Assembly: GCF_900156405.1 (NCBI RefSeq)
Contig: NZ_FTNN01000002.1
Location: 38,057-102,056, forward strand
Direction: 5' to 3'
Source of the DNA: Shewanella morhuae
GTDB lineage: Bacteria > Pseudomonadota > Gammaproteobacteria > Enterobacterales > Shewanellaceae
Length of the DNA: 64,000 nt
In this document: positions 8,822 through 19,525 of the stretch, piece by piece
Position numbering within the stretch: position 1 is the first letter of the stretch
Layout of the letters: each line of letters begins with the position of its first letter
Notes under the pieces: model-generated
What the model was told of the DNA's origin: nothing
The model's database searches: none
The model's input: only the letters and a program-made list of their open reading frames with translations
Made by a program: the position numbers and the translations under genes

Positions 8822-9559
8822 TTAACTTAACGTTTTTAGCCATAACCACAAGCGGCCGATATATTCATGAATCGCCCGCTGAGATGCCACTAAATTATCG
8901 GCGCTTAAACGCCAGCAAAAATCAGCCCGCCCAATAAAATCTGTTGGCGCGGCATCAGCATATAAACCTTTAGCAGCGAAAATAGTCATGGCCCTTGGCA
9001 TATGCGTCGCTGAGGTGACTAAACGAAAAGAGACTTGGCCTAACGTCGATTGCAAATATTGCGCTTCTTCTAGGGTATCTCGCGCCAGTGGGAATTGGAT
9101 AATTCGATGTTTATCCACACCCAACTCAATCGCAGCATTCGCCATCATTTCAGCGTGGGAAATATGGGTAAGTTCGCCGCCCCAACCGCTAACAATCAAT
9201 TGACATTCTTGACCTAAGTTAAGTTGCCGTATCCCTTCCGTAAGCCTTGCAAGCGCCACAGTCGATAAAGATTGCACCGCAGTCGCGCCTTGAATATCAG
9301 AATGCGCTGAGCCTAAAACCATCACAAAACAAGGGCCAGTAATGGTGGTAGAATTGATAGGGTAAACAGATTCTAAAGGCCGCACTAGGGTATTGACACT
9401 TAGTTGACTGCTTAAAAAAAGCAACAGCAAGAAGGCGCATGTAACTAAGTATTTCGCCATACTCCGGCGACGCCACACTAAAAAAGAAAGTAGTAAAAGC
9501 AATAGGATAAAGGGAATAGGCATCATCCCCTGTGAAACAACTTTCTTAACCCAAAACAT
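8822..9559 (-). CDS. elyC: ElyC-like DUF218 envelope protein
   Basis: The protein has two N-terminal membrane helices (MMPIPFILLLLLLSFLVW and LVTCAFLLLLFLSSQL). A DUF218 domain follows, with VMVLGSAHSD, SRWGGE-like LIVSGWGGELTH and a final TSATHMPRA segment. The order and the N-terminal FWVKKVVSQGM stretch resemble E. coli ElyC (YcbC), which supports peptidoglycan synthesis through undecaprenyl-phosphate metabolism. The longest frame opens with TTG at 9592. I prefer the ATG at 9559 by comparison with ElyC, giving 245 residues; the ATG at 9568 is also possible. No clear Shine-Dalgarno separates these. Confidence 0.78.
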   Translation of the reverse strand: MFWVKKVVSQGMMPIPFILLLLLLSFLVWRRRSMAKYLVTCAFLLLLFLSSQLSVNTLVRPLESVYPINSTTITGPCFVMVLGSAHSDIQGATAVQSLSTVALARLTEGIRQLNLGQECQLIVSGWGGELTHISHAEMMANAAIELGVDKHRIIQFPLARDTLEEAQYLQSTLGQVSFRLVTSATHMPRAMTIFAAKGLYADAAPTDFIGRADFCWRLSADNLVASQRAIHEYIGRLWLWLKTLS

Positions 9560-9741
9560 GATGTTCATGCCAAGCAACCCAAAAGAGCGCAACCATCAGC
9601 ATCAAAATACGGCGAAACGCATCGCAGATAACAGTAGCCCAGCGTTTCGCTGGGCTAATATTTACCAAACGCATAGGCCATTAAGCATTGATTTCAAAGC
9701 CTAATAAACTCACTCAATGAGTACATATATCCAAGCGAAGA

Positions 9742-10659
9742 TTACTTTTCCCACAACCAAGCGGCGCCGCGCACACCCGATGAGCAACCGTAAAGATTTT
9801 GTAGCACAGGTGTATGGCACTCACGCCCCAAAACATAATGGGCCAGTAATGCCGGTAACCTTGGATAAATTGCCGCAACATTAGACATACCGCCGCCTAG
9901 GACTATAGCATCGGGGTCAAGCATATTGATCACATGGGCGAGTGAGCGGGCAAGCCTATCGATATAACGCTCAAACGCAGCGAGTGCAATAGCATCGGCC
10001 TCATCGACTAATAACATAATATCGACACCTGATTTTGCAGCAGCGCGCAATGTACCTGATGCTGCCAACGCCACATTGTAATCACGCACAAAGCCAGCGC
10101 CTGAAATAAAAGTCTCGATACAATCAGGGTTACCACAAAAACAACGGGTGGTATTAAATTCCTCCTTCGTCATCCAAGGCAGAGGATTATGGCCCCATTC
10201 ACCGCCGATACCATTACCACCGCCGTGCACTTTGCCGTTAATTGCCACGCCAGCGCCGCAACCAGTACCGATAATCACGCCAAATACCACAGATTTACCT
10301 GCAGCAGCACCATCCATCGCCTCTGATACCGCAAAACAGTTTGCATCATTGGCAACCCGCACTTCGCGCTGCAACATTTCACCTAAATGCACGTTGAGGG
10401 GATGGCCATTAATCCACGTTGAGTTAGCATTTTTGACTAAACCTGAATAGGGCGATATCACACCAGGAATGCCCACGCCAACAGTGCCTTTTTCGCCGAG
10501 TGTGGTTTCTGCTTCTTCAACCAAATCAACCACGGCAGCAAGTGTGCCTCGATAGTCGCGCGGCGTAGTCACACGTTTGCGAAATAGCTCATTGCCTTCA
10601 TCACTCAGTGCGACTAATTCTATTTTTGTTCCACCTAAATCGACGCCTATTCGCATCAT
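9742..10659 (-). CDS. mak: ROK-family fructokinase / mannokinase
   Basis: The 305-residue ROK kinase closely resembles E. coli Mak, a manno(fructo)kinase. It begins with the phosphate-binding motif [11 protein letters not shown], has the sugar-binding segment [12 protein letters not shown], the ATP-binding [12 protein letters not shown], and [10 protein letters not shown]. The ROK zinc motif CxCGxxxCxE appears as [16 protein letters not shown]-like GGGMSNV and GVRGAAWLW near the end also match Mak. The substrate is inferred, and other hexoses are possible. The start has GGAG upstream and offers two adjacent ATG codons. It lies just downstream of cysQ on the same strand. Confidence 0.88.
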   Translation of the reverse strand: MMRIGVDLGGTKIELVALSDEGNELFRKRVTTPRDYRGTLAAVVDLVEEAETTLGEKGTVGVGIPGVISPYSGLVKNANSTWINGHPLNVHLGEMLQREVRVANDANCFAVSEAMDGAAAGKSVVFGVIIGTGCGAGVAINGKVHGGGNGIGGEWGHNPLPWMTKEEFNTTRCFCGNPDCIETFISGAGFVRDYNVALAASGTLRAAAKSGVDIMLLVDEADAIALAAFERYIDRLARSLAHVINMLDPDAIVLGGGMSNVAAIYPRLPALLAHYVLGRECHTPVLQNLYGCSSGVRGAAWLWEK

Positions 10660-10694
10660 GAATTACGACTCCAATGTTTAGCACGCCATTTAGA

Positions 10695-11525
10695 TCAATA
10701 AGCATCAATGCTAGGTTGTTGTTTTACCCAATCTGGGGCAGTGGCAATAAAATAAGGGTTTAAAATGTCAGATTTTTGGTTATAAGTTAATGGTTCACCT
10801 GAGTCATAACAGACAACTGTGCCACCAGCACTTTCGAGCACAGCCTGCGCCGCTGCGGTATCCCACTCGCTGGTAGGGCCAAGCCTTGGGTATAAATCTG
10901 CACTGCCCTCAGCCAACATACAAAACTTAAGCGAGCTACCGACGCTTAAGATGTCATGCTTGCCAAACTGTTGTAAATATTGCGCCATATCTGGGCTTAA
11001 GTGAGAGCGACTACCAACAATAATCGGTATTTCTCGTGGTGTTTTTGCGCCTAATAATGGACTTTCTTGGCCTGCTTGTTGACGCCATGCACCTAAATGC
11101 TTAGCGCCATAATAATACGTATCGAGCACAGGCGCATATACTACACCCGCGACAGCAACCCCTTGATGAATAAGCGCAATATTAACGGTGAACTCGCCAT
11201 TGCGCTTAATAAACTCTTTAGTACCATCTAAAGGGTCAATCAACCAATAGGTGTGCCATTGACGGCGCACGTCCCACGCAATATCCGCCGCTTCCTCAGA
11301 CATAATAGGAATACCAACAAACTGCTGCGCCAATGCCGCCACTATCACATGATGCGCGGCTAAATCGGCGGCGGTCACAGGGCTATCGTCAGCCTTATGG
11401 TTAACTGAAAAGTCATCTTGACCATAAACCATCATAATGGCATCGCCGGCCGCTTTAGCAATCGCCACCACTTGCAGCAGATCTTGTTTCGTCAATGTCT
11501 GCGCTGTTGTCGTGTTATCTGTCAC
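10695..11525 (-). CDS. cysQ: 3'(2'),5'-bisphosphate nucleotidase CysQ
   Basis: CysQ hydrolyses adenosine 3',5'-bisphosphate, the by-product of sulfate assimilation, to AMP. The 276-residue protein has the inositol-monophosphatase-family metal motifs EEAAD (near residue 78) and DPLDGTKEF (near residues 97-105). The C-terminal segment SEWDTAAAQAVLESAGG supplies the third metal aspartate. The start is a GTG at 11525 preceded by AAGGAA at suitable spacing. The mak gene follows 35 bp later and may be co-transcribed. Confidence 0.94.
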   Translation of the reverse strand: MTDNTTTAQTLTKQDLLQVVAIAKAAGDAIMMVYGQDDFSVNHKADDSPVTAADLAAHHVIVAALAQQFVGIPIMSEEAADIAWDVRRQWHTYWLIDPLDGTKEFIKRNGEFTVNIALIHQGVAVAGVVYAPVLDTYYYGAKHLGAWRQQAGQESPLLGAKTPREIPIIVGSRSHLSPDMAQYLQQFGKHDILSVGSSLKFCMLAEGSADLYPRLGPTSEWDTAAAQAVLESAGGTVVCYDSGEPLTYNQKSDILNPYFIATAPDWVKQQPSIDAY

Positions 11526-11791
11526 TCGGATTTCCTTAATGCGTTAAATATCTTGGTATTATGCCATTGTCATCGAAACAGAATTAAGAACAAATTCATC
11601 ATACATCAAGCAAAATAAACTAAGACTTACTGCTTAAAATGTCCACTGTAAAGCCACAAACACACAAAGTGCTGACGATACTCAGGCAAGTCATCGAGGC
11701 ACAGAAGAGATTTTAGACTAGCTGCATTGGATATTTACCGTCTTTGTTTTCATGTAGCGAGTCTACATCAATGCTATAAATCTCATCGTTA
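11526..11791. other. cysQ upstream region
   Basis: This 266-bp non-coding stretch lies between the end of the reductase gene and the start of cysQ, both on the minus strand. I see no recognisable terminator or operator in it. Confidence 0.4.
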
Positions 11792-12880
11792 TCAAGATAA
11801 CTGCCGCAGCATCTGATTCAGTTGCTGACGCCAATCTTGCCACTCAATGTTATCAAACATTGAGTGCCTTGCATGAGTAGCCAGAGTGAATTGTAATTTG
11901 TCACTATTTAACACACTATAACTCGGCCTTTTTGCCACATTCACGCCGCGCGTTAATGCTTGCTTAGCATAGGCAGTGCTAGAAATAGGCAGGATAACCA
12001 CTGGTTGATTTAACAAATTGAGCACTAAGGCTTGTTGCTGAATTTCAACAGCAAACTCATGCCAACTGCATTGGCCCTTAGCACTGTAATGAAATAACCC
12101 CGAGCACTGCGCCGCCACTAATTGCCACATCACCCGCGCAAGTGCATCACTCCATGTTGGGCAACCAATTTGATCGTCAATCACCTGTAAACTAGGCTGA
12201 GTTTGCATTAATTTCAGCATGGTTTTGACAAAATTATGCCCATCTTGGCCGTAAAGCCATGAGGTGCGCACAACCGTGGCACGATCCCCCAAAACCGCAA
12301 ATACCTTTTGTTCGCCAAGTAACTTACTCTTAGCGTATTCAGAAAGCGGCTTTGGATGATCAAGTTCAACGCAGGGAGATGCTAAATAATGTGGTTTGGC
12401 AGCGGGGTCAATAACACCTTCACTCACATTCTCAGCATTGTGGTCAATATCGTGAGCTGCATTGCCACCAAACACATAATCACTCGACACATGCAGTAAG
12501 CGCGCGCCCGACTGCAAACATTGCTGCGCTAGTAACTCGGGGCCGAGCGCATTCACGCGATGGGCTTTAACGATATCGTTTTCAGCCGCATCAACCGCGT
12601 TATAGGCGGCGCAGTTGATCACCCAATTAGGTCGATATTGAGAAAATACAGCGGCAATATTGGCGGCATTGGTGATATCTAATTGGCTGCGGTTTAACGC
12701 ACAAAGCTTAAATGGTATACCCGTGTTCGAGAATAGATAACCCACTTCGGCAGCAACTCGCAGTAACGCTTGCGCCAGCTGGCTATTAGCGCCGGTTATT
12801 AATACAACGTCAGGGAAGTTAGCTTCTATAATCGTCGATGTTTCACATGGGGCTGGTGTCGTTTTAGTTATTTGCGCCAT
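11792..12880 (-). CDS. RmlD-like NAD(P)-dependent sugar reductase
   Basis: The protein resembles dTDP-4-dehydrorhamnose reductase (RmlD) and related short-chain reductases. It has a Rossmann motif GANSQLAQ after [21 protein letters not shown], the catalytic-region VSSDYVFGG and YAKSKLLGE (YxxxK), and the RTSWLYG and GCPTW segments typical of RmlD. No rhamnose operon is nearby, so the substrate is unknown. The frame opens at 12895, but I prefer the ATG at 12880 (MAQITK), giving 362 residues. It overlaps the upstream phosphatase gene by 17 bp, which suggests translational coupling. Confidence 0.8.
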   Translation of the reverse strand: MAQITKTTPAPCETSTIIEANFPDVVLITGANSQLAQALLRVAAEVGYLFSNTGIPFKLCALNRSQLDITNAANIAAVFSQYRPNWVINCAAYNAVDAAENDIVKAHRVNALGPELLAQQCLQSGARLLHVSSDYVFGGNAAHDIDHNAENVSEGVIDPAAKPHYLASPCVELDHPKPLSEYAKSKLLGEQKVFAVLGDRATVVRTSWLYGQDGHNFVKTMLKLMQTQPSLQVIDDQIGCPTWSDALARVMWQLVAAQCSGLFHYSAKGQCSWHEFAVEIQQQALVLNLLNQPVVILPISSTAYAKQALTRGVNVAKRPSYSVLNSDKLQFTLATHARHSMFDNIEWQDWRQQLNQMLRQLS

Positions 12881-13640
12881 CGCCAATATCATCATCGTTA
12901 AATAAAGCGATTAAGTCGCTAACGGTTTCATGACCACGCGCGGCTAAAAATGCCAATAATGCCGAGGGGCTACGATTGAGTAACCGTGATGGCGGATAAG
13001 CCACTTCATCGATAATCGCTTGCGCGCGCGCAAAGCCGCCCAAACTAAAGGCTACATGGGAATCAGAACCCATGACTAAAATCGTACCAAACTCCTTAGC
13101 CGCCTGAGCAATGGCTGTGCAATTAGCTTCACTGCCTTTACGGGAGACTTCAAAGGAAGAATTATTGATTTCAAGCGCAACACCATACTCGGCCGCAGCG
13201 CGGGAAACGGCTTCAATATCAATTGGATAAGCAGGGTTTCCTGGGTGGGTAATAATATCAACATTGCCACTTTTAATAGCGTTAATCATAGCTTTGGTGT
13301 GAGTAGCCTTATCTGACGGTGGATAAACTGGCTCATGAAATCCCGCGAGTACAATATCCAGCTGCTTTAAATAATCACCAAAGAAATCAATCTCGCCATC
13401 GATATTTTTAATATTGGCTTCAATACCCCGCAAAATGCCGACACCATCGACCATACGCGGCAATACTCGTAAATTCACAAAATGCCAAAAATGCGGCGCA
13501 TCAGCCATATCGGGTCCATGGTCAGTATTGGCAAAAAGACGAATACCCTTCTGCTTTGCCACAGCGATATAGTCATGAATCGTGCTATAAGCGTGACTTG
13601 AAGCCACGGTATGAGTATGAGTGTCGACTTGGTACTGCAT
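12864..13640 (-). CDS. YcdX-type PHP-domain phosphatase
   Basis: The 258-residue PHP-family protein has the metal-binding motif [15 protein letters not shown] at residues 6-20. [15 protein letters not shown], a GFHEP histidine and SDSHVAF provide the other ligands of the trinuclear zinc site. It resembles E. coli YcdX, a phosphatase linked to swarming. Its 3' end overlaps the downstream reductase gene. An AGGTGAACT precedes the ATG at 13640. The natural substrate is not known to me. Confidence 0.88.
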   Translation of the reverse strand: MQYQVDTHTHTVASSHAYSTIHDYIAVAKQKGIRLFANTDHGPDMADAPHFWHFVNLRVLPRMVDGVGILRGIEANIKNIDGEIDFFGDYLKQLDIVLAGFHEPVYPPSDKATHTKAMINAIKSGNVDIITHPGNPAYPIDIEAVSRAAAEYGVALEINNSSFEVSRKGSEANCTAIAQAAKEFGTILVMGSDSHVAFSLGGFARAQAIIDEVAYPPSRLLNRSPSALLAFLAARGHETVSDLIALFNDDDIGDGANN

Positions 13641-13693
13641 AGTTCACCTCAGTCAAATGATGCGATCAATTAAGAAAATAGCCATTAATTTAA

Positions 13694-16600
13694 TTAGCTA
13701 AAAAGCGATAACAGTTCATCGGCACTACCTTGCCATGTGCCCTTACCTTTACCTTCAAGAATACTATCTGCTAAACTTTGCTTATGCTGTTGCATTTCTT
13801 GAATTTTCTCTTCTACTGTGCCTTCGGCAATCAACTTATACACAAACACCGACTTATCTTGGCCAATACGATGGGCCCTATCTGTAGCCTGTTTTTCTAC
13901 AGCTGGATTCCACCAAGGATCATAATGGATAACGGTATCTGCTGCCGTGAGGTTTAGCCCAGTACCACCGGCTTTTAAGCTAATTAAAAACACGGGGGTA
14001 TCACCCTCTTGAAACTTATCAATTTGCGCTTGGCGCAGACGAGTTTGTCCGGTGAGCTTACTGTAATTAAGTCCTAAGTCTACCAGCTCGGCTTCAATCA
14101 AGGACAACATGCTAGTGAACTGACTAAAGATCAAAATCTTACGCCCTTCTTGTACCATCTCAGGTAAGTTCTGCTTAAGCCAATCTAACTTTGCATTACT
14201 CTTTACTTTCTGCGCTTGCTCTAATTTCACTAAGCGCGGATCACAGCAAGCTTGGCGCAATTTAAGTAAGGCATCGAGAAATTCGATATGACTGCTGCCA
14301 ACGCCTTGAGTAGCAAATAAATCCCGTAGTTTTTTCTCCATCGCCAATCGAATACTCTCATAGAGATTCCGCTGATCTTTCTCTAACGCTAAGGTCTGGA
14401 ATATTTCAGTTTTAGGCGGTAATTCACCGAGCACTTCATCTTTAGTGCGGCGTAGCACAAAAGGCGCAATGCGTTGACTCAATACTTGCGCTTGTTCTAT
14501 ATCGCCGTAACGCTCAATTTTGTGCCTGAAAGACTTATTAAAAAAGGCATTGGTTCCGAGTAATCCTGGCAAGCTAAAATCCAGTAACGATTTAAGTTCA
14601 CCGAGGTGATTTTCAAGCGGGGTGCCAGACAAGCACAATCTAAACGGCGCTTTAATCACTTTAATCACTTGAGTCACTTTCGCCTGCGCATTTTTAATCT
14701 GCTGCGCTTCATCAAGCACAATATGCTCGAACACATACCCTTGATAATATTCACTATCCCGCACTATCAGCGGATAGGTCGTCACGACAATATCAAACTC
14801 AGCTAAGCGTTCAAGCAACGGCTTGCGTAATGCGCCATGAATAATCACAAGCTTTAATGAAGGCGCAAATTTTGCCGCTTCTTTCGCCCAGTTACCCACT
14901 AAGCTAGTCGGGCAAATAATCAGACTCGGTGCACTACTCGCCCCCACAGGAGCTAATTCTCGCTGCTTGAGTAAAAAGGCCAAGGTTTGAATGGTTTTAC
15001 CCAGTCCCATATCATCGGCCAGAATACCGCCAAGCTGATATTCCTTTAAAAAACAAAGCCAATTTAATCCTTGTTGTTGATACTGACGTAGCTCAGTATT
15101 GAGGCTACTAGGCACTGTGACGTCCACCACGCCGTTAAAACTGTCGAGCTTAGTTGCTAAACTGCGTACTCGCTCACCATTGAGCAAACGAATGTCACTG
15201 TCGGCAAAATCATTTAATAAATGTGCGCGGTATTTAGGCAAAGACACGCTATTACCTTTATTGCCATCAAATAGCTCTAAGATAATGCTAATCAGCGGCT
15301 TAATTGCACTGGCTTTAACTTTTAACCAATCACCATTAGGGCTTGGCAATAATAATTCAGCATCGTCAGCAGGTTCACCATACTGTTTAAGCCAAGTGGC
15401 AATTAACGGTAGCATTGGCACGATTTGGCCATCAATATCAGCATTAAGTGATAGGGAAAACCAACCCGCCTCAGTATCATCCAGCTCAATCGCCAGCGGA
15501 GTATCAATAACATTTAAATTAAAATTGGCGGCAAAATGCACCTGGTAGCCCAAGGTTTCTAATTTCGGGATTTCCTGTTGAATAAACTGCAACCAAGCGT
15601 CAATCGCTTCAGGCAGTGAACCTAAACCCCAAATGCTGACATAGCTGCCGCTATTAGGCATAAAAGAAGGAGCTAGCTCGACAAAATCCAATGTCATCAA
15701 ACGATTAATGACATCCCTTTCTGCCGCTAACTGGCGCGTAACTTGATAGGTTTTTCCCTGTTGAGTGACTAAAGATAACGGCTCGATTGGATATTGACCG
15801 CCAAGCACCACGTCCTGATAAACAAACTCCAGCAGCACCAATGGCTGCGCCATGGCAAACTCGGGTAAATCTTGCGAGGTGACTGTCAACCTAATTTGCA
15901 GTGGCTCCGCTAGTTCAACAAAATCGATAGCCAGTGGTGTGGGTACCGTTTTGAGTGAAAAATGCTTAATTAACCTATGACTCACCAACTCAATTTGTGA
16001 ACTTGGCACTGGTGGCATCTGGCTGAGTAATAACATTTTTTCAACACTGATTTCGGTCTCTAATGCTCCCACCGTAAAATAATCTAAATCAATATAACTT
16101 GGTGGCTCAATAGGAATCAGCTCCCAATTATCTTTATTGGGTAGCGAGAGCTGCATTTGTTTATGTTCAACATCTTTATCAAGCCAAATAAATTCAGGTT
16201 TTATCGGCGCGCCACGGGTGAGCGGTAAACGGCTCTCTTCCCAAAAACATCGCTCAGACAGCAGCATTTTATCCAGCGCCATAGCGCCTAGCTGGGCTTT
16301 TAGGTATAAACGTGAGGCGCCGTGGCGGCGAGTAGACATAATAAGGTTGATGATCAGCACGTCTTCGGCGCCAATCCAAGCCGGCATATAGTATTGCACG
16401 TCCGATAACGCGATTTTTGAGCCTTTGTTATAGTCGCCTTTCTTTGCCAACTTGCCTTTTCTTAACTCAAGATAAACTCCATTATCGTCTTTAGATAATA
16501 CGTACAGCACGCGGTCATCATAAAGTAAATCGACGTTAGATAATGTGAGGTCATCACTTTCATCCAGGAGATGTAACCACTGGGCGATACGTTGATCTTC

Positions 16601-16915
16601 GACCGTTTTATCACTGAGCAAACTATAAAGGACTGCGGCAAGATGCTTACAATGCCCTGTAGCAGGACATGAACAGAAGCCATTCATAATGAGCTTATGG
16701 TTGACACTCACCAGACGAATATCTTGCCGATAAGGCTGGGACTCAGCTCCCATTACGCGACCTTCAATATGACGAAAATCAGCATTCGCTTTAGCGCTTA
16801 ATACCCGTTTTTTCATCACGTAATCACGGGCACGCATTAAGGTTGGCGCCGTGAATAATGACTCAATGCTGGTTCGAGTCAATTGAATAGGATCTTGGGG
16901 GGACAAGCGATTCAT
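13694..16915 (-). CDS. SWIM zinc-finger SNF2-family helicase/ATPase
   Basis: This 1073-residue protein joins an N-terminal SWIM zinc finger (C81, C83, C89, H91 in CSCPATGHCKH) to a C-terminal SNF2-type double-RecA ATPase. The Walker A motif is DDMGLGKT with K640. The DEAH-like box reads DEAQQIKN, and LSGTPLENHLGEL (motif III), GLNLTAADTVIHYDPWWNP and QATDRAHRIGQ (motif VI) are intact. The middle (about residues 110-580) is a large poorly conserved region. Such proteins remodel DNA-protein complexes or act in repair and transcription. It is not the longer-studied RapA, which lacks a SWIM motif. Its target is unknown. Confidence 0.92.
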   Translation of the reverse strand: MNRLSPQDPIQLTRTSIESLFTAPTLMRARDYVMKKRVLSAKANADFRHIEGRVMGAESQPYRQDIRLVSVNHKLIMNGFCSCPATGHCKHLAAVLYSLLSDKTVEDQRIAQWLHLLDESDDLTLSNVDLLYDDRVLYVLSKDDNGVYLELRKGKLAKKGDYNKGSKIALSDVQYYMPAWIGAEDVLIINLIMSTRRHGASRLYLKAQLGAMALDKMLLSERCFWEESRLPLTRGAPIKPEFIWLDKDVEHKQMQLSLPNKDNWELIPIEPPSYIDLDYFTVGALETEISVEKMLLLSQMPPVPSSQIELVSHRLIKHFSLKTVPTPLAIDFVELAEPLQIRLTVTSQDLPEFAMAQPLVLLEFVYQDVVLGGQYPIEPLSLVTQQGKTYQVTRQLAAERDVINRLMTLDFVELAPSFMPNSGSYVSIWGLGSLPEAIDAWLQFIQQEIPKLETLGYQVHFAANFNLNVIDTPLAIELDDTEAGWFSLSLNADIDGQIVPMLPLIATWLKQYGEPADDAELLLPSPNGDWLKVKASAIKPLISIILELFDGNKGNSVSLPKYRAHLLNDFADSDIRLLNGERVRSLATKLDSFNGVVDVTVPSSLNTELRQYQQQGLNWLCFLKEYQLGGILADDMGLGKTIQTLAFLLKQRELAPVGASSAPSLIICPTSLVGNWAKEAAKFAPSLKLVIIHGALRKPLLERLAEFDIVVTTYPLIVRDSEYYQGYVFEHIVLDEAQQIKNAQAKVTQVIKVIKAPFRLCLSGTPLENHLGELKSLLDFSLPGLLGTNAFFNKSFRHKIERYGDIEQAQVLSQRIAPFVLRRTKDEVLGELPPKTEIFQTLALEKDQRNLYESIRLAMEKKLRDLFATQGVGSSHIEFLDALLKLRQACCDPRLVKLEQAQKVKSNAKLDWLKQNLPEMVQEGRKILIFSQFTSMLSLIEAELVDLGLNYSKLTGQTRLRQAQIDKFQEGDTPVFLISLKAGGTGLNLTAADTVIHYDPWWNPAVEKQATDRAHRIGQDKSVFVYKLIAEGTVEEKIQEMQQHKQSLADSILEGKGKGTWQGSADELLSLFS

Positions 16916-17618
16916 CTAAAAGCCTTGAAACTAAAAATATCAAATACAGGCAATAACAACCATTGCCTTGCGAAATTTATCAATGAGTTGTATGAGATTG
17001 TATTGAAAGCCTTAGCCGAAAGCCAGAATGATAACCATCATAAACAACCTCACCAAGATACAGCCACAAACTTATCTACAGACATGACACGTTTTTTACT
17101 ATCGTAAAGCCGATAAAAATTAGTTTTCAGCAATTAGTGATTAAGTTTTGATTTTGATACCCACATCTAGCCGTAGCACAGTCGTATTTTCGATACTACG
17201 TTCGACTTTTATAGGCAGCGTATTCAGCATTAAATGTATACTGCAAATAAATCTAGGTTCACACATAAAATAATTTTAAATTTAAAGACACGCAATAAAC
17301 GACTGCAACATGCTGAAAAATAAAAAATATTGTTTTACAACACTCCATTATTACACTTAAAACGTATTGTCATTGAGACGATATTTAAAAATAAAACTAT
17401 ACAAACCCCTAGAGTGTGTTAATCTTCAATCCGGCCTGTGATTCAGACCTATTTATAAGCAATATTATGTATTTGAAAACCTTCGCTACGCCTGTAATAT
17501 TTTTTTTGCTGTCATGAAGCTTTCCACTCATAACTTATCATCAATGTAAATAATTCTATTTCTGGCTAACATACCGCATAATTGCGAATTATTTGTTTGA
17601 AAAATTTTGGAGACATTC
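16916..17618. other. Intergenic region with the cold-shock gene leader
   Basis: About 700 bp separate the divergent helicase and cold-shock genes. The right part is very AT-rich and probably contains the long 5' untranslated leader typical of cold-inducible csp genes. I could not fix the promoter or a cold box by eye. The small open frame at 16883-17107 overlaps the helicase start antisense and is not supported. Confidence 0.5.
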
Positions 17619-17828
17619 ATGTCTAAAACTACTGGTGTAGTTAAATGGTTTAACGAAGATAAAGGTTTTGGTTTTATTTCTCCTGACAATGGTGGCGCTG
17701 ACGCATTCGTTCATTTCCGCGCAATCGTTTCAGAAGGCTTTAAAACTCTTGCTGAAGGTCAAAAGGTTTCTTTTGATATCGAACAAGGCCAAAAAGGTCC
17801 TCAAGCTGCGAACGTAGTTATTCTGTAA
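17619..17828 (+). CDS. Cold-shock protein, CspA family
   Basis: This 69-residue single cold-shock domain protein binds single-stranded RNA and DNA and probably acts as an RNA chaperone. The RNA-binding motifs RNP1 (KGFGFI) and RNP2 (AFVHF) are intact, and the start [11 protein letters not shown] is canonical. The ATG at 17619 is preceded by TTGGAGA, a good Shine-Dalgarno. The alternative TTG at 17607 is part of that site. A strong terminator follows, so the gene is monocistronic. From memory the S. oneidensis counterpart is cold-inducible. Confidence 0.96.
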   Translation: MSKTTGVVKWFNEDKGFGFISPDNGGADAFVHFRAIVSEGFKTLAEGQKVSFDIEQGQKGPQAANVVIL

Positions 17829-17865
17829 TTAGACTTTGTCTAATTTAAGTTAACGAGTTCCAGAC

Positions 17866-17894
17866 AAAAATGCCGACTTATGTCGGCATTTTTA
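17866..17894 (+). terminator. Rho-independent terminator of the cold-shock gene
   Basis: AAAATGCCGAC and GTCGGCATTTTT form a near-perfect 11-bp stem around a small TTAT loop, ending in a T run. Confidence 0.92.
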
Positions 17895-18499
17895 TATCTA
17901 CAATTTGGCTTATTTTCATCTGCTATTAAAATTATTCTATTCATTAGCTTTGTATCTGTGAAATTTGAGTGTCTGTTTTATCTGACCGCTTCAAAACTCT
18001 CGACATCAACAAAATACTGCTCCAGATATCCTACTTCGGCTGCATCACTACGCATTGTCTTTAACTCTAGCGTTAATGCACCCACAACATACTGTTATCA
18101 TTACCTAATTGCATCAGCACACTAACAACCTTTCATTACGTATCGCAAAAGTAATCTTTTTATCGATTACACAACTTACAAACATCATCAATGTGCTATT
18201 CGCCTATAAATCAGTGACTATTATCCGTGGCTAAAACATCATTCCAAGCAAAGCTCAAATCCCTTTAGGGAAGCGGATTAGATGTCGTCCCCAAGGATTT
18301 GTTTGAAAAGTAATATGTTTATTGCGCTCGACAGCGCCTGTCAAAATACTGCCATGTCAAAATATAACTCGTGATTCAAAATAGAGTGGAGCCTTAACTC
18401 AATGACTATCAAGGACTAGTTACAGTAGTGAACATTGCGGCACAATATTTGCTATGGATCATTTAAAGGTGTATCGCACTGACATTAACGGGAGTGATG
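17895..18499. other. Intergenic region before the diguanylate cyclase gene
   Basis: About 600 bp have no credible coding frame. The 81-codon open frame at 17880-18125 overlaps the terminator and has no ribosome binding site or family match. The diguanylate cyclase promoter must lie in the right part. Confidence 0.4.
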
Positions 18500-19393
18500 A
18501 TGATGGATTTTGGCCTAGCCACCGAGCTATATCCAGACGAATATCGCTATCAAATAGCGAATTATAGTTCCAACAATAACCCATTGGACTTAATACAAAC
18601 GATCCAACAACTGCATGCTAGTTTAGATCCAAGAACAGTCTTTGCCTGCTATGGCAATATACTGGGACAACATTTGCCGATCCAAGGTGCGCGCTTAACC
18701 TACGGCCAATATAAATTAAGCTGGGGTAAACGTTATGGTATTACCGTTAAGCGCCAACTGATTCTTGCTGGTCAAACGTTGCATATTCAGTATCAGTTAC
18801 TGACACCGCTCACGCCGTCACAAACCTCTGATATGCAAGAAATGGAGCCGCTGTTATTACAGCCGTTATTAAATGCCATGCAATATGAGGAAATGTCGAA
18901 ACAAGCCATGTTTGATTCGTTAACCGGCTTAGGGAATCGGCACTACTACAGCCAAAGTTTAACAACGGCGATTGCAAGAGCCCATAGAAAACAAGGCCCT
19001 GTTGCACTCATAGTGTTAGATTTGGATAACTTTAAGCAACTTAATGATAGGTTTGGCCATAAGTGTGGTGATTATATTCTAAAGGAGTTTGGCGATATTA
19101 TTCAGTCGACTATTCGCAATACGGATCAAGCCTTTCGTATCGGTGGAGACGAGTTTGTCATTATTGTGCAAGGGGATATTCATGCCACTAGCTTATTGTG
19201 TGAACGGATTGTTGTGACCATTAATCAACATCCTAGTTTCAACCAATTTGGGGTTAGTTGCAGTTTAGGCGCCGCAGAATCACACGATACCATCGAGGCT
19301 GAACAGCTTTATGAACTCGCTGATAAAGCACTGTATCAAGCCAAAGCAGCAGGACGCAATTGCTTTAAACTCAGCCAAAACCAACTCGTTTAA
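18500..19393 (+). CDS. Diguanylate cyclase (GGDEF domain)
   Basis: The protein makes cyclic di-GMP from two GTP. From the preferred ATG at 18500 it has 297 residues. An N-terminal region of about 130 residues has no recognised sensor fold and no membrane segment. A complete GGDEF domain follows: DSLTGLGNRHYY, the metal aspartate in VLDLDNFKQLND, and the active-site GGDEF at residues 215-219. The inhibitory I-site RxxD (RNTD, residues 206-209) lies exactly five residues before it, so product inhibition is expected. The frame also opens with GTG at 18494 and ATG at 18497 or 18503; GGGAG lies just upstream. Confidence 0.95.
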   Translation: MMDFGLATELYPDEYRYQIANYSSNNNPLDLIQTIQQLHASLDPRTVFACYGNILGQHLPIQGARLTYGQYKLSWGKRYGITVKRQLILAGQTLHIQYQLLTPLTPSQTSDMQEMEPLLLQPLLNAMQYEEMSKQAMFDSLTGLGNRHYYSQSLTTAIARAHRKQGPVALIVLDLDNFKQLNDRFGHKCGDYILKEFGDIIQSTIRNTDQAFRIGGDEFVIIVQGDIHATSLLCERIVVTINQHPSFNQFGVSCSLGAAESHDTIEAEQLYELADKALYQAKAAGRNCFKLSQNQLV

Positions 19394-19525
19394 TACGCGC
19401 AGGGATGCCAAATGAGATGCAAAATTTACTCGCAGCGCGTAACAGTAAAGCTTTATATCAAACTGACGCGCTGTCATTCATCTTTTTACTCGCTTTACCT
19501 CATTACTAATTACTAACAGATTTGA

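Noticed and set aside
16883..17107. A 74-codon frame antisense to the helicase start
   Set aside because: It overlaps the start of a certain gene and has no coding features of its own.
17880..18125. An 81-codon frame after the cold-shock gene
   Set aside because: It starts inside the terminator hairpin and has no ribosome binding site or homology I can recognise.
19433..19473. A CAGCGCGT/ACGCGCTG inverted repeat between the diguanylate cyclase gene and tilS as a terminator
   Set aside because: The loop is about 25 nt and no T run follows on either strand, so the support is too weak.
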